Positions 34,262-42,425 of a stretch of 44,980 nucleotides of DNA are shown here, piece by piece. This DNA is from Planctomycetota bacterium (GTDB taxonomy: Bacteria > Planctomycetota > JACOTG01 > JAJDCM01), in the NCBI GenBank assembly GCA_029260825.1, contig JAJDCM010000321.1:1-44980 (forward strand), in the 5' to 3' direction. Each line of letters begins with the position of its first letter. Position 1 is the stretch's first letter. The notes under the pieces are model-generated. The model had not been told where the DNA came from. It saw only the letters and a program-made list of their open reading frames with translations, and made no database searches. A program made the translations under genes and the position numbers.

Positions 34262-35009
34262 CCGACTGTGTGGTCCCAAAAGAGCAACACAGATCTTCGC
34301 GAGCCTTCCACTCATGCTCAATTCCGCGCATGAGAAGAGCACAATCGAATTCAACCGATCCCTTGGGGAATTGAGACTCATCTTCAAAGTAGCTGGAATC
34401 GACCGTTTCCATCGCTAGCGGCTCAACATTCCAAGTGTCGCAACAGAGCTCAAGTCCATCAAATCGCCCTGACTTCTCGGTTGCCGAGTAGCCGAGTGAT
34501 CCCCGTTCAAAAAAGTCAGAGGCCTCGGAGACGGAAGAAAACACAGAAGATGATGGCAAGCCCTTCGCGATTCGACCCGATGTACGAACACGCATCTTCC
34601 CGTCCATGCTTTCTGCCATGACGGAATAATGGTCATCCTTTTCGTCGACCGTGAACGTGGCCAGGTGATGGATTCCCGGAAACAACGATCCGCCCGCAGC
34701 GCTCATGATTCGCGAATCCGTATCGCGCCGAGGAATGTAGACCCCTTCTCGTACCTGCCCCTCGTCGTCCCACTCCACCGCAATCCGATGGGCGGCATTC
34801 TCCGACCTGAATCCAGTCCCACAGGGGAAGGGAAAATGCTTGGGCCGCAAGTTCGTCAGACGAATCAGACAGATGCCCCCAATCGCGGAACCGTTCACGA
34901 CCTTCGGGCGAAATGGCGCCGGCAAATGGCCCCTCATCACAGCCGGGTCTACCCGGAAATTCGCGAGTATGCGACGATCAATTACACCCTGAATCACTGG
35001 AATTCGCAT
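34254..35009 (-). CDS. DUF2071-like protein
   Basis: A 251-residue cytoplasmic protein whose N-terminus reads VIDRRILANFRVDPAVMRGH followed by PAPFRPKVVNGSAIGG. ENAAHRIAVEWDDEGQ and GVYIPRRDTDSR are typical of the DUF2071 (acetoacetate-decarboxylase-like) group. No catalytic lysine equivalent could be assigned with confidence, and the reaction is unknown. The ATG at 35009 has AAAGGGAT upstream; the GTG start 24 bases earlier does not. Its end overlaps the acyltransferase end by eight bases, convergently. Confidence 0.75.
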   Translation of the reverse strand: MRIPVIQGVIDRRILANFRVDPAVMRGHLPAPFRPKVVNGSAIGGICLIRLTNLRPKHFPFPCGTGFRSENAAHRIAVEWDDEGQVREGVYIPRRDTDSRIMSAAGGSLFPGIHHLATFTVDEKDDHYSVMAESMDGKMRVRTSGRIAKGLPSSSVFSSVSEASDFFERGSLGYSATEKSGRFDGLELCCDTWNVEPLAMETVDSSYFEDESQFPKGSVEFDCALLMRGIEHEWKAREDLCCSFGTTQSVK

Positions 35010-35103
35010 GGTTATCCCTTTTTCTCTTAGCACCTTCGCAACCGCGCCGATGCCTCGCCCGACGTCATGATCGCTCGTTCGCCAGCTCAGATCGTCTTGT
35101 CGG

Positions 35104-35607
35104 TCACCGCTTCACCATCACGACCTTTGTTCCGGCAATGTAGTCATGGATGCACCTCCGCTCTTCGCCAAAAATAAACAGTGCGTTCGCAAGACCGGTA
35201 ACGGTGCCAACGAGTGGAATCTGAGCCACGATCGCAAGAGGAATGTAGCGGAGTCCATAAACCTTCCAAAGAGGCAAGATCTGGCCGTCTTCCACGGACA
35301 CGATTCGCATGCCGAGTAGTTTCTTCGCGATGGTTTGGCCCTCTTTGGCGAGAAAATAGCCATGAACCAGGAGCGAAACCGCGAGCCCAAAGGCTCCGAA
35401 CAGAATCGTGTCTCCCAGGGTCTGTTCTCCATCCAGAGCTTTTTCGAAGTAACCGGACAAGAACATGATCGGAAACACGATGGCGAAGACCACGAGTCCG
35501 TCAATCAGGGCACCGGCGAGCCGAAGCCACCGGCTCGCGAGTTGCGTCGACTGCCTCTTTTCTCCGATGACGGAACCAGGGGGTGAGTAAGGGTTGTCTA
35601 CGTCCAT
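35104..35607 (-). CDS. RDD family membrane protein
   Basis: A 167-residue membrane protein. LASRWLRLAGALIDGLVVFAI (split at the start) carries the Arg and Asp of the RDD motif on the first helix, and GQTIAKKLLGMRIVSVEDG is the conserved middle loop; HDYIAGTKVV closes the domain. Four helices are predicted. RDD proteins are mostly uncharacterised; some have been linked to Na+/H+ exchange. GGAG lies eight bases before the ATG. It is 94 bases upstream of, and on the same strand as, the DUF2071-like gene. Confidence 0.88.
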   Translation of the reverse strand: MDVDNPYSPPGSVIGEKRQSTQLASRWLRLAGALIDGLVVFAIVFPIMFLSGYFEKALDGEQTLGDTILFGAFGLAVSLLVHGYFLAKEGQTIAKKLLGMRIVSVEDGQILPLWKVYGLRYIPLAIVAQIPLVGTVTGLANALFIFGEERRCIHDYIAGTKVVMVKR

Positions 35608-35689
35608 GATCGATCTCCATTTGCAGCAACATCATCTCCCAAGAACTCCAAACAGTGGAATTCCAAGATAGAATCAGGTCGTATTATAG

Positions 35690-35824
35690 ATGATCTTCTC
35701 GAAAGATCACGTGACCGAAGGCCCGACGTACCCTAAGATGAAGGTGGCAAAGCGTGACCGCCTCCGGCAGCGGCAGATGAGCCAGGCAAAGATCGTCGCA
35801 GAACATCAGGAGATTCCTCGGTGA
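35690..35824 (+). CDS. Possible small basic protein overlapping the YjbR start
   Basis: A 44-codon frame from ATG at 35690 (or 28 codons from ATG at 35738) that ends in TGA within GTGA at the start of the next gene, as in coupled translation. The peptide is rich in Lys, Arg and Gln (KVAKRDRLRQRQMSQAK). No ribosome-binding site is clear, and TATTAT (35682-35687) lies just before the first ATG, so the transcript may start inside it. It may be a non-coding leader; this is a low-confidence gene. Confidence 0.25.
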   Translation: MIFSKDHVTEGPTYPKMKVAKRDRLRQRQMSQAKIVAEHQEIPR

Positions 35825-36153
35825 ACCTCACCGCCATTCGACAAATGATGAAAAAGCTCCCCGGGGTTCAGGAACGACCCTGCTATGGAACTCCGGGCTT
35901 TCGGGTCAAGCGAAAACTCCTTGCCCGGATGCATCAGAGCGAAGACGCTGTCGTGGTGAAATGCGACTTCCAGGAACGGGAAGAGCTCACCGCCGCCAAC
36001 CCTTCAATCTACTACATTACCGACCACTACACAGAGCACGAATGGGTCCTGGTTCGACTTTCCGAGGTGGACGAAGACGAGCTCTTTGCCCTCCTCGAAG
36101 CAAGGTGGAAACAGCTTGCTCCGCAGAGCTTGGTTGAAGAGTACAGTGCCTGA
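35821..36153 (+). CDS. MmcQ/YjbR family protein
   Basis: A 110-residue cytoplasmic protein. The opening NLTAIRQMMKKLPGVQERPC, then YGTPGFRVKRKLLARMH and KCDFQEREELTAANPSIYY, and finally HEWVLVRLSEVDEDEL, are the YjbR/MmcQ (CyaY-like fold) signatures. Family members are thought to bind DNA, but no role is established here. The start is GTG at 35821 with AGGAG eight bases upstream. A hairpin follows the stop. Confidence 0.88.
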   Translation: MNLTAIRQMMKKLPGVQERPCYGTPGFRVKRKLLARMHQSEDAVVVKCDFQEREELTAANPSIYYITDHYTEHEWVLVRLSEVDEDELFALLEARWKQLAPQSLVEEYSA

Positions 36154-36178
36154 CGGTGTGGGCCGTTTTCCCCCACCG
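36154..36178 (+). terminator. Hairpin after the YjbR gene
   Basis: cggtg-t-ggg (36154-36162) pairs with ccccaccg (36171-36178), one bulged base, immediately after the stop. There is no T-run, so it could be a stabiliser or a weak terminator. Confidence 0.45.
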
Positions 36179-36352
36179 ACTTCGCCCGACCCCGACCCAG
36201 CCCCTCAACGATCCCACCTGATTCGGAACACTGGATTGACTTTCCCAGGGACCCATCTACCATGAACTCGTGGTTCGTCTCGAGGAGGAGCAACGGAGAG
36301 ATCGACCAGCGGGGAGGCGGCCGATCCTCCCAAAGATCTTTGGGACACCGGA

Positions 36353-37885
36353 ATGATCAGGAAAGCCTCGATCGAAGAGACGCAGGGCCGATTCTCGGCC
36401 TACACGGAGCCGACAGCCCTTCGTGCCGGGATCCACTACGCCTTCGCCTTCGCGATTCTCTCCATCTACGGCGGAGAGGTCTGCCCCTTCCTCGAAGAAC
36501 TCGGGATCGTCGAGCTCGGGCTACACCTCTTTGTTTCGTTCCTTCTCGCCTTTTTGATTCGCCCTTTTCTGCTCCGATCCCTCGTCTCAAAAAGAGCCCC
36601 CCTCGACCAGCCCCGGCGACGCTTCTTCGTCGAATTCTGCCTGTTCGTTACCGTCGGAGTCGGACTCACCGTTCACAACATGCTCGTCGATCATTTTCCC
36701 ATGGGAAGTGGGCTCAAGCTGTCCATTGGTTGCGCCGCCCTCGGACTCTTTGCCACCATCGACCTCGTCCTTGCCGCTGAACGGACAACCATCCACTCCT
36801 GCCCCGAAGAACGGGACGAACACTGTCCTCCTCGCTTCACCTCGCTAACTCGAAAATTTTCCATCTTCTCTGTGACAAGCATCATTCTTGTCAATGGAGT
36901 CCTCCTCCTCGTCATGCTGCGAGATGTGCAATGGATTTCCGACATGGGAGAGGAAGGGATGGACAAAGCAAAACTCATGGTCACCATCGAGATTCTCGTC
37001 CTTGCCTTTGTTTTTCTCGCCCAATCCATCAATCTTGTCCTTTCCTACGCAAGCAACCTTCGTCACTTCCTGTCCCATGAGACGCGAGCGATGAACGAAG
37101 TTTGCCAGGGCAATCTCTCGGTGAGCGTTCCCATCACCACCGCGGATGAATTCGGCATGATGGCCGAAAGAACCAATCGGATGATCGAGGGTCTTCGGGA
37201 GCGTGATCGAGCGACGAAGGTGCTTGGCAAAGTGGTGAGCCCCCAGGTGTTCGAGCGACTGATGAACCAATCGGACTCAGGCCTTCGCCTGGGAGGAAGT
37301 CGGCTCGATGTCGCCATTCTCGTCTCCGACATCCGCAACTTCACCACACGCACTGAAGGACTCTCTCCTGAAACCGTGGTTGCTGACCTCAACATCTACT
37401 TCGAAAGAATGGTCTCGATTGTTCACGATCATGGTGGATTTGTTGACAAGTTCATGGGAGACGGGTTGCTCGCGGTTTTCGGACTCGTCGACCCGAAGAC
37501 AGCCTGCGAACGAGCCGTCCAAACCGCCCTGGTCATGCAACAACACGTGGGCTACCTTGACGAGGAGCTCAGCAGTCCGATCCAGATCGGCGTGGGAATC
37601 AACTGCGGCGAGACCATTGTGGGCAACATCGGATCGGCGGATCGGCTGGAGTACACGGTCATCGGGGATGTCGTGAACATCGCCGCAAGACTCGAAAGTC
37701 AGACCAAGCAACTCGGTGCAAGCATCCTCATCTCCTCTCTCGTCAGAGATCGACTCCCTCCCGGTCACCTGGGATTTGAATGGCACGATTTTGGGGGACA
37801 GGCTCTCAAGGGAAAAACTGGCGACATCGAGGTCTTTGGGCTGATCCGAAACAAGACTGCCCCTTCGGCTGAGCCTCCAACATGA
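36353..37885 (+). CDS. Membrane-bound class III adenylate cyclase
   Basis: A 510-residue protein with about six membrane helices (first 235 residues), a HAMP-like linker (about 238-285) and a class III cyclase domain (about 316-500). Metal-binding aspartates are D326 (VSDIRNFTT) and D370 (DKFMGDGLLAVFG). K366 with T435 (YTVIGD) is the pair expected for adenine, and N442 with R446 (VNIAARLE) stabilise the transition state, so it should make cAMP. Input is probably by membrane signals or lipids. The ATG at 36353 has only a weak GGGAC upstream. The next gene, a hybrid kinase, begins 63 bases later on the same strand. Confidence 0.92.
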   Translation: MIRKASIEETQGRFSAYTEPTALRAGIHYAFAFAILSIYGGEVCPFLEELGIVELGLHLFVSFLLAFLIRPFLLRSLVSKRAPLDQPRRRFFVEFCLFVTVGVGLTVHNMLVDHFPMGSGLKLSIGCAALGLFATIDLVLAAERTTIHSCPEERDEHCPPRFTSLTRKFSIFSVTSIILVNGVLLLVMLRDVQWISDMGEEGMDKAKLMVTIEILVLAFVFLAQSINLVLSYASNLRHFLSHETRAMNEVCQGNLSVSVPITTADEFGMMAERTNRMIEGLRERDRATKVLGKVVSPQVFERLMNQSDSGLRLGGSRLDVAILVSDIRNFTTRTEGLSPETVVADLNIYFERMVSIVHDHGGFVDKFMGDGLLAVFGLVDPKTACERAVQTALVMQQHVGYLDEELSSPIQIGVGINCGETIVGNIGSADRLEYTVIGDVVNIAARLESQTKQLGASILISSLVRDRLPPGHLGFEWHDFGGQALKGKTGDIEVFGLIRNKTAPSAEPPT

Positions 37886-37948
37886 AATCTGGTACACCCC
37901 CATCAACAAGACCCGCAATCAAGAAACCCAACCTTCAGGATCATAGCC

Positions 37949-39151
37949 TTGGATCAACCTGATCTCGAACCCAACGAAGATGGCCGGCTTCAGGCACTGG
38001 GCCGGTTTGCCGCCGGAGTTTCCCACGACCTGAACAATCTCATCTTTGTCATCAATGGCAATATCGAACTCATCCGCCATTTTCAGGGACCAGAGACCTC
38101 TTCCACCGACCCTCTCCAGGTAGGGATCGGCCAGATCGAGGAAGCGGCACGACAAACCGGTGAACTGGCGAACAAACTCATGCTCTTCGCCGGTCGCGGC
38201 CGCCGCAAGGTCGAGCTCATTTCGCTCAAGAAGTTGGTGCAGGACTCCCATCGCATGCTTCAACGGCTGGTAAAAGAAGACGTTACCATCGAACTTGGCA
38301 ACACCGAGTCCAACGACATCTCCTTGATTCGCGCCGATTCAACTCAGCTCATGCAGGTTCTCCTCCAGCTGGTTCTCAACGCAGACAAGGCCATCAACGA
38401 GAGCGGCACGATTCTCATCGAGATCAACAACACAATCCTATCGCCAGAAGCAACAGAGAATCGATCGGGTGTCGATCCAGGAGACTTCGTTCACCTGAAG
38501 GTCGTGGATCATGGATCCGGCTTCTCCGAAGAAAACAGGGCCCGAATGTTCGACCCCTATTTTGCCTCGGCTGACGCCGGCGATTCTTCGGGTCTTGGGC
38601 TCTCCATCGTCCATGGAATCGTGCGTCAGACGAACGGATTCCTTCAGTGTCGCAATGGAAAGGAGGGAGGCACGATTATCGACATCTTCTTTCCCGCCGA
38701 GCAACCAAAAAGCGGCGAGAAGATCGACGAAACCCCGATCCCGGGACAATCCAAAGCCGATGCATCCGCCGGAGCCCAAACCATCTTGGTTTGCGATGAC
38801 GATGAATTTGTGCGGGAGTTGACGACTCGAATCCTGCACTCCGCCGGCTATGCGGTCCATTCTGCAGAAAACGCCAGGGAGGCTCTCGAATTGATCCGCG
38901 AGCAGAAAGGCGATATCGATCTCTTGCTTACCGACATCATCATGCCGGGCATGAACGGAAGGGAGCTTTCCAGGCGAATGCAGGAGGAGTTCCCGTCCGT
39001 CAAGGTTTTGCTCATGTCCGGATACACCGCGAATACGCTGGAGGAAAATGGAGCTCTGAGCGCGAAAGCCGAGTTTCTTCAAAAGCCCATTTCCAGCCAG
39101 ACTCTCCTCCAATCCATCCAAGTTGAATTGGGAAAAAAGGATCAGGAATGA
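37949..39151 (+). CDS. Sensorless hybrid histidine kinase with C-terminal receiver
   Basis: A 400-residue cytoplasmic protein with no membrane or PAS segment. The phosphoacceptor helix has H26 in GVSHDLNN, followed by an ATPase domain with N box (LVLNADKAI), G1 (VVDHGSGFS), F box (MFDPYF) and G2 (SSGLGLSIV). After a linker comes a receiver domain (about 275-395) with acidic pocket CDDDEF, phosphoacceptor D329 in LLTDIIMPG, and KP (QKPIS). With no sensor of its own it may be driven by a partner, perhaps the upstream cyclase or a soluble ligand. The TTG start is supported by AGGA eight bases upstream. Its stop overlaps the next gene's ATG by four bases. Confidence 0.9.
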   Translation: MDQPDLEPNEDGRLQALGRFAAGVSHDLNNLIFVINGNIELIRHFQGPETSSTDPLQVGIGQIEEAARQTGELANKLMLFAGRGRRKVELISLKKLVQDSHRMLQRLVKEDVTIELGNTESNDISLIRADSTQLMQVLLQLVLNADKAINESGTILIEINNTILSPEATENRSGVDPGDFVHLKVVDHGSGFSEENRARMFDPYFASADAGDSSGLGLSIVHGIVRQTNGFLQCRNGKEGGTIIDIFFPAEQPKSGEKIDETPIPGQSKADASAGAQTILVCDDDEFVRELTTRILHSAGYAVHSAENAREALELIREQKGDIDLLLTDIIMPGMNGRELSRRMQEEFPSVKVLLMSGYTANTLEENGALSAKAEFLQKPISSQTLLQSIQVELGKKDQE

Positions 39152-40539
39152 AGATTCACTTTCACGGAGCCGCTCATACCGTCACAGGCTCAATGCACAG
39201 GGTCGAAGTCAATGGACTCAACCTCCTCCTCGATTGTGGGCTCTTTCAAGGAAAACGAAAGGAAGCGTTTCAGCGCAATCGCAACTTCTCGTTTGATCCT
39301 GCCGCAATCGACGCGTGCATCCTCTCTCATGCTCACATCGATCACTCCGGAAATTTGCCAAGCCTGGTAAAGGCAGGGTTCAAAGGCCCGATCTACGCCA
39401 CCCCTGCAACCATTGAACTCTGCTCGTTCATGCTGAAAGATTCGGCACACATTCAAAACCGGGACGTGCTCTATGTGAACAAACGACGGAAGAGGCAGGG
39501 TCAGACCTTGCATGAGCCTCTCTACGAGATGAAAGATGTGGAAGCTTGTTTGAAAAAGATGAAGTCCCACCGGTATCACGACTCGTTCTCCCCTGGCCCT
39601 GGCGTGACCTGTACCTTCACCGACGCCGGCCATATTCTTGGTTCAGCTGCCGTGACACTCGACATCGAGGAGAACGGTGCCACCCGTCGACTTGTATTCA
39701 CCGGAGATGTGGGACGAGAAGACGCTCCCATCATCAATGATCCGGAACCAGTTCACGATGTCGACTTCGTGATCACCGAAGGGACATATGGCGACCGACT
39801 TCATCCGGCGATGCAGGACATCAAAACCAAGCTCAAAGAGCTTTGCGGAGCAATCGTAGACAAGAAGAGTCGGCTCCTGATTCCCGCCTTTGCCGTCGGA
39901 CGGACCCAGCAGATCCTCTATGCGCTGAACGAACTCCACGCAGAAGGAAAGCTCTGCCCCGTGCCTGTCTTCGTCGACAGCCCGATGGCAACAACTGCCA
40001 CGGAAACCTACGAGAATCACGCCCAAAACTACGACCAGGAAGCTCTCGAGTACTTGAGTAAAGGAGACTACCCCTTCTCGTTTCCGAAACTCCGCTTCAC
40101 ACCGGACGTTGAGGCATCCAAGGAACTCAGCAAGATGAAGGGACCGCTCATCATCATTTCAGCTTCCGGGATGTGCGAGGGCGGGAGGATTCTTCATCAC
40201 CTCGCCCAGGGAGTCGGCAATCGGGATAACATCATCCTGTTTCCCGGATTCCAGGCTCAACACACCCTGGGTCGCCAGCTCATCGAAAAACGAAACCCTG
40301 TGCGGATCTTCGGAGAAGAGTTTGCCGTTCGTGCGCAAATTGTCTCCATTCGTGGGTTAAGCGCCCACGCCGATCAAAAGGGCCTTCTCAAGTACATCGG
40401 GGCCATGGGAAAGAAGCTCAAACAGGCGTTTGTGGTCCACTGCGAGCCTCATCCAGGGCGCACACTTGCTCGTGAAATCGTGAATCTCGGGGTGCCAAAA
40501 GCCGAAGTCCCGACCCGGAACCAGTCCTTCACGATCTGA
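39148..40539 (+). CDS. Beta-CASP metallo-beta-lactamase RNA nuclease
   Basis: A 463-residue cytoplasmic protein of the CPSF73/YsgI-like family that cuts RNA in metal-dependent fashion. The metallo-beta-lactamase motif is LSHAHIDHSG (H61, H63, D65, H66), a histidine follows in DAGHILGSAAV, and TEGTYGDR is the beta-CASP junction. The beta-CASP region has FVDSPMATTATETY, ISASGMCEGGRILHHL and GLSAHADQKGLL (motif B/C histidines), ending in FVVHCEP. ATG overlaps the kinase stop (ATGA), so it is translated with the signalling protein. AAGGA precedes it by nine bases. Confidence 0.93.
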   Translation: MKIHFHGAAHTVTGSMHRVEVNGLNLLLDCGLFQGKRKEAFQRNRNFSFDPAAIDACILSHAHIDHSGNLPSLVKAGFKGPIYATPATIELCSFMLKDSAHIQNRDVLYVNKRRKRQGQTLHEPLYEMKDVEACLKKMKSHRYHDSFSPGPGVTCTFTDAGHILGSAAVTLDIEENGATRRLVFTGDVGREDAPIINDPEPVHDVDFVITEGTYGDRLHPAMQDIKTKLKELCGAIVDKKSRLLIPAFAVGRTQQILYALNELHAEGKLCPVPVFVDSPMATTATETYENHAQNYDQEALEYLSKGDYPFSFPKLRFTPDVEASKELSKMKGPLIIISASGMCEGGRILHHLAQGVGNRDNIILFPGFQAQHTLGRQLIEKRNPVRIFGEEFAVRAQIVSIRGLSAHADQKGLLKYIGAMGKKLKQAFVVHCEPHPGRTLAREIVNLGVPKAEVPTRNQSFTI

Positions 40540-40593
40540 GGAGACCAAATACTTTCCATTTTTCCGGAGGGTAAAACCGGCATTGTCGTATAG

Positions 40594-40609
40594 AACTATA
40601 ATCATAGTT
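40594..40609 (+). promoter_or_regulatory. Palindrome overlapping a -10-like element
   Basis: aactat (40594-40599) and atagtt (40604-40609) are perfectly complementary around aatc, and TATAAT (40597-40602) lies inside. It is 59 bases before the serine hydrolase ATG. A repressor bound here would block the promoter. No good -35 is seen 17 bases upstream. Confidence 0.45.
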
Positions 40610-40667
40610 TATTAGTGCGTCAACCCGGAACCGATGCGCTCGGTCTCCACCCAAGAAGGGAAAAAGC

Positions 40668-42404
40668 ATGAACTCCAAACAACTCCTCCTCACACTGGGA
40701 ATTTTGATTGCCACCGCACCCATCCCGGGTGCACGTGCTTCAGATCAAGACAAGATTCCAGACGAGGTCGTTGCGGGCGAAACCGGAACAATGATGCATG
40801 AGTTCCTTCGCCGGCTCGAAGCCTTTGATTTCCACGGATCGGTCCTGGTTGCCAGAAAGGGAGAGATCCTCCTTCACAACGCCTACGGAATTGCTGATGT
40901 AAAAACCGGGCGTCGCAACACAACAAACACCCTCTTCAGTACGGGGTCCGTGACCAAGCAGTTCACCGCAACCGGGATCATGAGGCTCGTGTCAGAAGGA
41001 AAGCTATCCACCGACGACTCCATCACGGAGTTCTTCAAGGGAGTCCCAAAAGACAAGGAGAAGATCACCGTTCATCAACTTCTCTCCCATAGTTCTGGTC
41101 TAGAGAGTTCCTATGGAGACGATTCTGAAGAGATCCAACGAGATGATCTGGTTCGCCGGGTCTTCTCCCGCCCCCTGATGTTCGATCCGGGAACCGAATA
41201 TGAATACTCCAACGCTGGATATTCCTTACTGGCAGCGATCATCGAGAAGATCACGAAAGAGCGTTACGAGGATTATCTACGAGAGAACCTTTATCTTCCC
41301 AACGGCATGGAGAACACCGGTCTCACTTCTCTCTCCGTGCACCGAGATAAAGTAGCTTGCTCCCAGAACCCATCGATCAACTACCTGTCCCCGTCGATGA
41401 GGACGGAGAAGAACTGGAATCTGATCGGAAATGGAGGCCAGCTCTCCACACCCTCCGACATGTATCGCTGGCTGCTGGCTCTTCACCGCGGCTCCCTTGT
41501 CCCGAAGGAGGCTCGCAAGAGGATGTTCACCCGGCACGTTCGGGAAGGTGGTAACTATCACTACGGCTACGGCTGGTCCATCTTCCCCTCTCCCTGGGGC
41601 GGGGATGTCATCTGGCACAACGGCGGAGCCATGCCTCCCGGCTGGAGCTGTGCCGTCTACCAGTACCTTGACGACGATGCGATCTTCATCGTGTTTTCCA
41701 ATAAACCCATGGATGGACAACATCCCGTCGACGAAATCGTCACTCGCCTCGCTCAGATTCTTCATGGGAAGAAGATCCCTCTTCCTCCCGCTCTCCCGTC
41801 CACGAAGCTTGATCCGGCCCTGGTCTCCGGGACCTACCGACTTTCAGGAGGAGGCTCTCTCACGACTCAACTCAGGGAAGGACGTCTTCAAATCATCCCG
41901 GCGGGCCAAAAAGCGATCTCCCGCATCTTCCCGTCGAGGATGGGACGCAGGCTTCAAAAATACAACGCAAAGAGCCAGGAAATGGTGGAGTTACTGGCGG
42001 ATGGGAACTTTGCGGAAGCCGGAGAGCTCATGGACAGCCCGGATGGGGAAAAGTTTGTTCAAGGATGGTGGAAGTCCTTGGGAGCTCTTGGCGAATTCCA
42101 GGAAATCGAAGTCCATGGAACCAGGGTAATCGAAGAGGCACAGACGTACTGCCGTCTCGATTTCGAAAAAGGAAAGCGGGATCTTGTTTTCTACTGGATG
42201 GACGGACGCTGTGTGGGAATCGGCTCAGGAAAACCACCGGAGAAAGTCCTCTACCCCTTGTCTCCGACTCACTTTGTCTCCTACTCCCTGATGTCTGGCG
42301 ACTTGATCGAGGCCAACTTTGAGCCGAAGGGAACCCTGACCCTCTCCCTTCACGGATCAACCGTAAAGGGAGTCATCGAGCAGGAGAGTGAATCGGATTC
42401 TTGA
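40668..42404 (+). CDS. Exported serine hydrolase (class C beta-lactamase / penicillin-binding fold)
   Basis: A 578-residue protein with a signal peptide (residues 1-25, LLLTLGILIATAPIPGARA). The catalytic serine is S94 of SVTK (94-97) in FSTGSVTKQF, followed by Y180-S-N182 (YSNAGYSLL) and HNGGAMPPGW in place of the usual KTG-type third motif. This matches beta-lactamase-related esterases and D-aminopeptidases. The C-terminal 200 residues are a beta-rich domain of the type attached to such hydrolases (AP-type lipocalin-like). It is active outside the cytoplasm, on wall peptides or small esters. AAGGG lies eight bases before the ATG. Confidence 0.9.
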   Translation: MNSKQLLLTLGILIATAPIPGARASDQDKIPDEVVAGETGTMMHEFLRRLEAFDFHGSVLVARKGEILLHNAYGIADVKTGRRNTTNTLFSTGSVTKQFTATGIMRLVSEGKLSTDDSITEFFKGVPKDKEKITVHQLLSHSSGLESSYGDDSEEIQRDDLVRRVFSRPLMFDPGTEYEYSNAGYSLLAAIIEKITKERYEDYLRENLYLPNGMENTGLTSLSVHRDKVACSQNPSINYLSPSMRTEKNWNLIGNGGQLSTPSDMYRWLLALHRGSLVPKEARKRMFTRHVREGGNYHYGYGWSIFPSPWGGDVIWHNGGAMPPGWSCAVYQYLDDDAIFIVFSNKPMDGQHPVDEIVTRLAQILHGKKIPLPPALPSTKLDPALVSGTYRLSGGGSLTTQLREGRLQIIPAGQKAISRIFPSRMGRRLQKYNAKSQEMVELLADGNFAEAGELMDSPDGEKFVQGWWKSLGALGEFQEIEVHGTRVIEEAQTYCRLDFEKGKRDLVFYWMDGRCVGIGSGKPPEKVLYPLSPTHFVSYSLMSGDLIEANFEPKGTLTLSLHGSTVKGVIEQESESDS

Positions 42405-42425
42405 GCCAGTCCGGGTCTCAGATCT

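Noticed and set aside
40594..40609. BlaI/MecI-type operator
   Set aside because: The palindrome lacks the TACA and TGTA halves known for that repressor family.
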